From the NCBI GenBank assembly GCA_964438025.1, contig CAYTIK010000014.1, positions 1-24,495 of the forward strand: 24,495 nucleotides of DNA, in the 5' to 3' direction. The notes under the pieces were generated by a model. The model was not told where the DNA came from and ran no database searches. It saw nothing but the letters and a program-made list of their open reading frames with translations. Shown here in pieces: positions 20,039 through 24,495 of the stretch. Position 1 is the first letter of the stretch; the number at the start of each line of letters is the position of its first letter. A program made the translations under genes and the position numbers. This DNA is from GCA-002790615 sp964438025. Lineage in GTDB: Bacteria > Patescibacteriota > Minisyncoccia > Moranbacterales > UBA2206.

Positions 20039-22381
20039 ATGTTTCTTAAGCGGCTGGAAATTACCGGTTTTAAATCCTTTGCCAATAAAACAGCATTGGA
20101 TTTTTCATTTCCTCAAGACGAACAGAAAAAAGTGCTGACAGCCGTCGTCGGTCCTAACGGTTCCGGCAAATCCAATATTGCCGATGCTATCCGCTGGGCG
20201 ATGGGCGAACATTCCATGAAAAGCCTGCGCGGCAAGAAAGCGGAAGATATTATTTTTGCCGGTTCAGGGAAAAAAGCCAGGCTGGGCAGCGCTCAAGTGA
20301 CGTTGTTTTTTGATAATTCCAACAAACGGATTCCTTTAGATTTCACGGAAGTGACTGTAACGCGGAAAATTTTCCGCAACGGAGAAAACGAATATTTGAT
20401 CAATGGTTCTGCGGTACGGCTGCAAGATGTGGTAGACATTTTAGCTAAAGCTGGCATCGGTAAAGAGGGCTACGCGGTCATCAATCAAGGCATGTCGGAC
20501 GCAGCGCTCAATGTTACGCCATTAGAGCGCCGCTTTATTTTGGAAGATGCGGCTGGCGTTAAACAATATCAGATTAAGAAAGAAAGATCGCTGCGCAAAT
20601 TAGACTCGACGGCTGAAAATTTGAAAAATATCAGGGCACTTATTGTTGAAATCGAACCGCATTTGCGCATGCTGAAAAGGCAAGCGGATCGCGCGCAAAA
20701 AGGCGAAGCCATCTCCCAAAGTTTAAAAGAAAAACAGACGCGACTGCTCGCTTGGCTTTGGAAAAATTTCCAACAGGAAAAAGAAATTTTTTCACGGGAA
20801 AAAGACGATCTAGGCATCCATATGATGAATGTCCAGCGCGAAGTGGATAAGATTTCCGATGAATTGAAAAAAGAATCCGCCGGCACGGCTGTGAACGCCC
20901 AAGCCGATGAAAGGGAGGAAAGAAGGGCAAAAATAAATGATGCCGTCAATCAGTTGGAAAAAGAGCTGCTGATTTGCGAAGCACGCATCGAAATTGAAAA
21001 AGATAAATTGGCGCAGAAGCAAATCGGACAGAGCTTACCGGTAGACTTGGCTTATATAAAGGAAAAATTGACGGATATTCAAAAAGATCAAGATGCTCTT
21101 GTAGAAAAGATAGAAGCAGTGAAAAGCTTGGAAGAGCTGGCAGAACTTAAAAAAATAGCGCAAAAAATCAGGGAACGGATTGAAAATTTACGGGCGGATG
21201 CCGGTAAAGGCCAGATAGAAATTCAAGACGCGGGAGCAGAGCTGATAAAAAAAGAATCAGTGGAAAAAATATCCGGTTTAGAAAATAAAAAGAGCGAACT
21301 TGATAGCGAATTGGATAAACAAAAAGCCAAATGGGAAAAAGTTAAAAAAGAAGTTGCTGCGGCAGTTATCGAAGAGCGGAAAGCGCGGGAACATTTTTTT
21401 GAACTGGAGAAGAAACTTTATCAGAAGCAGGATGAGCTCAATAAGCTCAAAGACCATTTTAATGAAGCTAAAATTAAATTAGCCAAAGTCGAAGTGCACG
21501 AAGAAGATTTGACTTCGGAAATCCGGCAAGAATTGCGAAAAGAACCCCGAGAATTAGAATGGGACGGGCAAGTAGTGGAACGGGAAGGTCTGGAAAAAGA
21601 AGTCAACCGGCTTAAATTCCAGCTGGAACAAGTCGGTGGCATCGATCCTTTGATTGTCAAAGAATACGCGGAAACACAGGATCGTTTTGAGTTTCTCACC
21701 AAAGAATCGTCTGATTTGGAAAAAGCCATCGGTACGCTTAAAGAAGTGATCGCTGAAATGGAGCAGAAGATTAATAAAGTTTTTGCAGCTGCTTTTGAAG
21801 AAATCAATCGCGAATTTACCAAATATTTCCGTATTATTTTCGGTGGTGGCAACGCGCACCTTTCCAAAGTCAAAAGTCAAAAGCCTGCCCGCATTGCTAC
21901 GCAAAGTGTTGCAGGCGGGTCTAAAGTCGAGATAGATACAGAAAAAGAAGAATCAGAAGACATGGAAAATTCTTTGGAAGAAGACGGAGAAATAAAAGAA
22001 ACTAGAGAGAAAGAAGAAGTTGGCGTGGAAATTTTTGCTTGTCCGCCTGGCAAGAGAATCAGCCATCTCTCAATGCTTTCTGGCGGAGAGAGATCACTTA
22101 CTGCTTTGGCTTTGCTTTTCGCCATTATTGCTTACAATCCGCCGCCTTTTGCGGTTTTAGATGAAGTAGAAGCGGCGCTGGATGAAGCTAATTCCCGCCG
22201 TTTTGGTAAGATTATCACCGAACTTTCCGATAATACGCAATTTGTGATGATTACGCACAACCGGGAAACGATGCGCCAGGCTAATTTGCTTTACGGCGTG
22301 ACGATGGGAGAGGAAGGCATTTCCAAATTGCTTTCCATCCGCTTGGATCAGGTGGGGCAAGGAGGGAAAATCATAAAATAA
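20039..22381 (+). CDS. smc: SMC-family chromosome-organising ATPase, short and apparently hingeless
   Basis: SMC proteins fold back on a long coiled coil so that both ends form one ABC ATPase head that loads on DNA. Walker A is GPNGSGKS (38-45), the Q-loop region includes VINQGMSDAALNVTP, the signature is LSGGERS (680-686), Walker B is VLDEVEAALDE with D708 and E709, and FVMITHNRETM follows. Total length is 780 residues against about 1150-1200 for standard Smc. The stretch between the head halves (about 170-600) is nearly all charged coiled coil, and I see no globular hinge with its Gly motifs. Residues about 611-627 come from a repeat, followed by a Glu-rich loop. The start at 20039 gives the family N-terminus FLKRLEITGFKSF. 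It has its own promoter. Confidence 0.92.
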   Translation: MFLKRLEITGFKSFANKTALDFSFPQDEQKKVLTAVVGPNGSGKSNIADAIRWAMGEHSMKSLRGKKAEDIIFAGSGKKARLGSAQVTLFFDNSNKRIPLDFTEVTVTRKIFRNGENEYLINGSAVRLQDVVDILAKAGIGKEGYAVINQGMSDAALNVTPLERRFILEDAAGVKQYQIKKERSLRKLDSTAENLKNIRALIVEIEPHLRMLKRQADRAQKGEAISQSLKEKQTRLLAWLWKNFQQEKEIFSREKDDLGIHMMNVQREVDKISDELKKESAGTAVNAQADEREERRAKINDAVNQLEKELLICEARIEIEKDKLAQKQIGQSLPVDLAYIKEKLTDIQKDQDALVEKIEAVKSLEELAELKKIAQKIRERIENLRADAGKGQIEIQDAGAELIKKESVEKISGLENKKSELDSELDKQKAKWEKVKKEVAAAVIEERKAREHFFELEKKLYQKQDELNKLKDHFNEAKIKLAKVEVHEEDLTSEIRQELRKEPRELEWDGQVVEREGLEKEVNRLKFQLEQVGGIDPLIVKEYAETQDRFEFLTKESSDLEKAIGTLKEVIAEMEQKINKVFAAAFEEINREFTKYFRIIFGGGNAHLSKVKSQKPARIATQSVAGGSKVEIDTEKEESEDMENSLEEDGEIKETREKEEVGVEIFACPPGKRISHLSMLSGGERSLTALALLFAIIAYNPPPFAVLDEVEAALDEANSRRFGKIITELSDNTQFVMITHNRETMRQANLLYGVTMGEEGISKLLSIRLDQVGQGGKIIK
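21867..21919. repeat. Heptad run plus palindromic repeat inside smc
   Basis: AAAGTCA AAAGTCA AAAGCC (about 21867-21883) is followed by a 36-bp palindromic element, CCTGCCCGC...GCAGGCGGG (21884-21919), encoding PARIATQSVAGG. Length is exactly 12 codons. Its ends match the larger rpsP copy (22782-22886), so this looks like an internally deleted member of the same family. Confidence 0.85.
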
Positions 22382-22405
22382 AACATAAAACATGGAGCAT
22401 GGAAC
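22378..22405. repeat. 4 x 7 bp array across the smc stop codon
   Basis: ATAAAAC, ATAAAAC, ATGGAGC, ATGGAAC (28 bp). The smc stop TAA (22379-22381) lies within the first unit. Confidence 0.75.
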
Positions 22406-22416
22406 AAGTCTTGTTG

Positions 22417-22445
22417 TTGACAATGTATTTGTTTTGATATAGACT
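22417..22445 (+). promoter_or_regulatory. Probable rpsP promoter
   Basis: TTGACA (22417-22422), 17-bp spacer, TAGACT (22440-22445). Confidence 0.7.
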
Positions 22446-22478
22446 TAACAAAGTATTCAGAAGTCGTTATTTATTACT

Positions 22479-22506
22479 CGAAATTCGAAATTCTAAATTC
22501 AAAATT
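22479..22506. repeat. 4 x 7 bp array in the rpsP leader
   Basis: CGAAATT, CGAAATT, CTAAATT, CAAAATT (28 bp), ending 8 nt before the rpsP ATG, where a Shine-Dalgarno site would normally lie. Confidence 0.85.
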
Positions 22507-22514
22507 CATAAATT

Positions 22515-22967
22515 ATGCTTACAATCAGATTTAACCGAATAGGCAAGAAGAACAAGGCTTATTTTCGCCTGGTGGTTCAAGAACACACCATTGCTCCCGG
22601 CGGCGGCCACGTGGAAATTTTAGGCAGTTATGATCCGCATCTGAAAAAAGACTCTTTGAAGCTCGAACGGATAAAATATTGGGCAGCTAAAGGCGTCAAA
22701 TTTTCTGATACGGCTTTTAACTTCTTAGTTTCTAGGGGGTTAATTCAAGGTGAAAAAAGAAAAGTAAAATTACCGAAAAAACCTGCCCGCATTGCTGCGC
22801 CCGCTCGCAACGACCAGCCCGCAGAGCTTCGCTCAACGATGCTGGCGGGCGTAGCGACTTCGGGCGAGCAAAGCGTTGCAGGCGGGGCCGAAGCTAAAAA
22901 AGAGGAAGCAAAGCCTAAAGTTAAAGAAACTAAAACCGCAGAAGAAGTTAAGCCAGAAGTAGTATAA
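22515..22967 (+). CDS. rpsP: 30S ribosomal protein S16 with a repeat-derived extension
   Basis: Small-subunit assembly protein. Residues 1-82 or so are a normal S16 (MLTIRFNRIGKKNKAYFRLV, ILGSYDP, ERIKYWAAKGVKFSDTA, FLVSRGLI). The family is usually 80-90 residues; here it has 150. Residues 90-124 are translated from a 105-bp palindromic repeat (PARIAAPARNDQPAELRSTM and on), and the remaining tail is a Lys/Glu-rich, probably disordered stretch (AEAKKEEAKPKVKETKTAEEVKPEVV). Such charged tails occur on S16 in some CPR bacteria; the repeat is the odd part. Promoter at 22417, heptad array in the leader, no Shine-Dalgarno sequence. Confidence 0.95.
   Translation: MLTIRFNRIGKKNKAYFRLVVQEHTIAPGGGHVEILGSYDPHLKKDSLKLERIKYWAAKGVKFSDTAFNFLVSRGLIQGEKRKVKLPKKPARIAAPARNDQPAELRSTMLAGVATSGEQSVAGGAEAKKEEAKPKVKETKTAEEVKPEVV
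22782..22886. repeat. 105-bp palindromic repeat inside rpsP
   Basis: Ends CCTGCCCGCATTGCT and GTTGCAGGCGGG are shared with the smc copy. Inside, GCCCGC and GCGGGC form further inverted pairs. Length is exactly 35 codons and contains no stop in the used frame. Confidence 0.88.
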
Positions 22968-22984
22968 AAAAAATAAGAGGTTGA

Positions 22985-23115
22985 CCCCGCACTAATTTTG
23001 CACTGCGCCAAAGGCGCAAAAGAAAAGGCGCTTGTGCATTGTTTATTTTTTAACCCAAAATAACAACTCGTTAATTTTTTTGGGTTGTTATCTGAAGTGC
23101 AAAGTTAGTGCGGGG
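22985..23115. mobile_element. 131-bp MITE-like element at the rplJ promoter
   Basis: Terminal inverted repeats of 20 bp, CCCCGCACTAATTTTGCACT (22985-23004) and AGTGCAAAGTTAGTGCGGGG (23096-23115), differ at one position. The element is flanked on both sides by TTGA (22981-22984 and 23116-23119), an apparent 4-bp target duplication. Inside are GCGCC-AAA-GGCGC (23005-23017) and two mutually exclusive hairpins (AACCCAAA/TTTGGGTT and ATAACAAC/GTTGTTAT). No ORF, so any movement would need a transposase encoded elsewhere. This fills most of the 364-bp rpsP-rplJ gap. Confidence 0.8.
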
Positions 23116-23144
23116 TTGACAATAAATAAGTTTCACGTTAAAAT
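23116..23144 (+). promoter_or_regulatory. rplJ-rplL promoter
   Basis: TTGACA (23116-23121), 17-bp spacer, TAAAAT (23139-23144). The -35 box begins at the first base after the MITE-like element. Confidence 0.88.
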
Positions 23145-23169
23145 AGTTAAGTAAAATAATATAAGATTT

Positions 23170-23257
23170 CCGCAGACAGAAGGCGCTAAAAATAAGTCCT
23201 TCCGAGGAAAAGAAGCTCTATAAAGCTTTTGTTTCTGCGGTAAAACGCAGTTTTTTT
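23170..23257 (+). promoter_or_regulatory. Ribosomal L10 leader with attenuator
   Basis: CCGCAGACAGAAGG (23170-23183) and CCTTCCGAGG (23198-23207) match the conserved core of the L10 leader, the site where L10(L12)4 binds its own mRNA. A terminator follows: CTGCG-GTAAAA-CGCAG (23235-23250) with seven Ts. CCGCAG (23170-23175) can instead pair with CTGCGG (23235-23240) and break the terminator. Predicted: excess L10 favours termination. Family match is by motif only. Confidence 0.85.
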
Positions 23258-23267
23258 GTTTTTAACG

Positions 23268-23322
23268 CGATGCAAACGCACAAATAATTCGTAGATTCGT
23301 ATTCATTCGTAGTTTCGCATCG
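23268..23322. repeat. TTCGTA repeats within an inverted pair, rplJ leader
   Basis: ATTCGTAG, ATTCGTAT and ATTCGTAG (23287-23312) lie inside CGATGC (23268-23273) and GCATCG (23317-23322). It separates the attenuator from the rplJ ATG. Confidence 0.65.
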
Positions 23323-23331
23323 GTAAATTTT

Positions 23332-23850
23332 ATGCAAACTAAAGCGCAAAAAAAATCCCTCATTAAAGATTGGTCGGAAAAAATCAAAACTGCCAAGGCG
23401 GTCGTTTTTTCCAATTTTAAAGGTTTTCCGGTCAAGGAAATGATGGCTCTCCGAAAAGAACTCCGAACTGCCGGCGTGGAAATGAAAGTTTTGAAAAAAA
23501 CTTTAATGACCATCGCCCTCAAGGACGCTGGACTGAATGTCGATGCTAGAAAAATGAAAGGTCAGATTTCCATTGCCGTTTCGCAGGCCGATGAAATCGC
23601 TGCGGCCAAAATTGTTTTTCAAGCGGCTAAAGCCAATGAGAATTTGAAAATTGTCGGCGGATTGTTAGGCCAAAAAGAGATGACCGCGCAAGAAGTAAAC
23701 GCGCTGGCGATCTTACCATCTAAGGAAGAATTACTAGCCAAATTGGTCGGTTCTCTCAATGCTCCGATTTCTGGATTTGTGAACGTTTTGGCTGGTAATT
23801 TGCGAGGTTTGGTACAGACATTGCGGGCGATCAGTGAAAGTAAAAATTAA
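23332..23850 (+). CDS. rplJ: 50S ribosomal protein L10
   Basis: Base of the ribosomal stalk; binds 23S rRNA and carries L7/L12 dimers on its C-terminal helix. At 172 residues it has the usual length. Visible: the N-terminal helix (KAQKKSLIKDWSEKIKTAKA), VVFSNFKGFPVKEMMALRKELR, the VLKKTLMTIAL region, KIVGGLLGQ and a long C-terminal helix (GFVNVLAGNLRGLVQTLRAI) that anchors L12. Preceded by its own attenuation leader and followed by rplL, the normal order. No Shine-Dalgarno sequence. Confidence 0.97.
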   Translation: MQTKAQKKSLIKDWSEKIKTAKAVVFSNFKGFPVKEMMALRKELRTAGVEMKVLKKTLMTIALKDAGLNVDARKMKGQISIAVSQADEIAAAKIVFQAAKANENLKIVGGLLGQKEMTAQEVNALAILPSKEELLAKLVGSLNAPISGFVNVLAGNLRGLVQTLRAISESKN

Positions 23851-23883
23851 TTTTTTAATAATTTAAGTTTGAGTTGTTAAATC

Positions 23884-23911
23884 TAAAAGCTAACAGCTAA
23901 AAACTAAAAGC
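23884..23911. repeat. 4 x 7 bp array in the rplL leader
   Basis: TAAAAGC, TAACAGC, TAAAAAC, TAAAAGC (28 bp), ending 7 nt before the rplL ATG. Same unit as in rnhB. Confidence 0.88.
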
Positions 23912-23918
23912 TAATCAA

Positions 23919-24326
23919 ATGGCAGAAGAAAAAAAACCTGTAGAAGTTCCAGAAAAATTTCAAAAGCTCGTGGCGGAAATTGAAAAAATGAGCGTTTTGG
24001 ATTTAGCGGAATTGGTCAAAGTGCTGGAGGAAAAATTCGGCGTCAGTGCCGCAGCTCCCATGATGATGGCGGGCGGCGCGGGCGCAGGAGTAACTGAAGC
24101 AGCTGTGGAAGAAAAAACCGAATTTGACGTGGAAGTGACCGCTTGCGGAGCTTCCAAAATCAGCGTCATCAAGGTGGTCCGAGAAGTGACCGGTTTAGGG
24201 CTTAAGGATGCCAAGGATTTGGTAGACGCGGCTCCGAAAGTCATCAAGGAAAAAGTGGCTAAAAAAGAAGCCGAAGAAATGAAAAAGAAATTGGAAGCTG
24301 CGGGCGCTACGGTTGTTCTTAAATAA
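23919..24326 (+). CDS. rplL: 50S ribosomal protein L7/L12
   Basis: Stalk protein that recruits and activates translational GTPases. 135 residues: N-terminal dimer domain (KFQKLVAEIEKMSVLDLAELVKVLEEKF), Ala/Met/Gly hinge (SAAAPMMMAGGAGAG), and the C-terminal factor-binding domain (EFDVEVTACGASKISVIKVVRE, GLGLKDAKDLVDAAP, GATVVLK). It is 68 bp behind rplJ with a heptad array in that gap, and it ends at a strong terminator. Confidence 0.98.
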   Translation: MAEEKKPVEVPEKFQKLVAEIEKMSVLDLAELVKVLEEKFGVSAAAPMMMAGGAGAGVTEAAVEEKTEFDVEVTACGASKISVIKVVREVTGLGLKDAKDLVDAAPKVIKEKVAKKEAEEMKKKLEAAGATVVLK

Positions 24327-24353
24327 AAGTATAAGAGGGTGGTTTTATGAGAG

Positions 24354-24381
24354 AAAACCCCGCCATTCGGTGGGGTTTTTT
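24354..24381. terminator. Bidirectional intrinsic terminator after rplL
   Basis: AAAACCCC-G-CC-ATTC-GG-T-GGGGTTTT followed by more Ts; the stem is 11 bp with one G-T pair. The A-run on the left gives a T-run on the minus strand, so it can also stop the incoming minus-strand gene. Confidence 0.93.
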
Positions 24382-24425
24382 AGATGCTGTCCAACTTAAT
24401 TCTCCAAGCATAGAGGGATACTCCC

Positions 24426-24495
24426 TCACAGTTTACTATCCCGTATTAGATCATTAATAAATCTTACTTTAGCGTTTTTCGCAATAGCTCCAGTT
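24426..24495 (-). CDS. C-terminal end of an unknown gene
   Basis: Reading in from the right edge on the minus strand, 22 codons give TGAIAKNAKVRFINDLIRDS followed by KL and stop TGA (24428-24426). Composition is protein-like and the bidirectional terminator lies 45 bp further on, which fits a gene end. A hairpin GAGGGA-TAC-TCCCTC (24413-24427) overlaps the stop. Too short to identify. Confidence 0.4.
   Translation of the reverse strand, partial: TGAIAKNAKVRFINDLIRDSKL

Overview
The window looks like a chromosomal segment of a Candidate Phyla Radiation (Patescibacteria, probably Parcubacteria-like) bacterium. The reasons are a moderately AT-rich genome, short or reduced housekeeping proteins (ThrRS without a TGS domain, an Smc about 400 residues too short), mostly leaderless-looking 5' regions without Shine-Dalgarno sequences, Cys-rich 'CGNG' surface proteins, and very dense small repeats. 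TGA acts as a normal stop (it ends nusB and the 97-residue ORF), so the recoded Gracilibacteria/Absconditabacteria code does not apply. The lineage is inferred, not proven.

Layout. (1) 1-1145: 3' part of gatB, followed by 366 bp without a gene that holds a second, out-of-frame GatB-like C-terminus and nested palindromes. (2) 1512-5921, minus strand: thrS-miaB-miaA, driven by a consensus promoter and a compact T-box riboswitch with its terminator at 5950-6152. (3) 6265-7021: two unknown small proteins with perfect Shine-Dalgarno sequences, then a folded tRNA-like non-coding stretch and a strong terminator. (4) 7073-11346: envelope genes (SIMPL-domain membrane protein, unknown 150-residue protein, 985-residue Cys-rich surface protein). 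(5) 11487-13793: class A penicillin-binding protein, convergent and overlapping at its stop with dnaE (13790-17266, minus). (6) 17556-22381: rnhB, rpmF, nusB (across a 10-N assembly gap), rnc and smc. (7) 22515-24326: rpsP, then rplJ-rplL behind an L10-type attenuation leader, ended by a bidirectional terminator, with the tail of an unknown minus-strand gene at the window edge.

The genes themselves are mostly core translation, RNA processing, replication and cell-wall functions. The striking part is the repeat load. Two kinds of element recur. One is degenerate tandem arrays of 7-bp units, very often exactly four units (28 bp), sitting in 5' leaders, in intergenic inverted pairs and inside genes (rnhB twice, miaB, smc, across the smc stop). 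The other is GC-rich or A/T-rich palindromes that lie both between genes and in frame inside miaA, miaB, smc and rpsP, where they add 12-35 residues to otherwise conserved proteins. A 131-bp inverted-repeat element with an apparent TTGA target duplication sits exactly at the -35 box of the rplJL promoter. Together these suggest an active small-repeat system that tolerates, and perhaps favours, frame-preserving insertion into essential genes.
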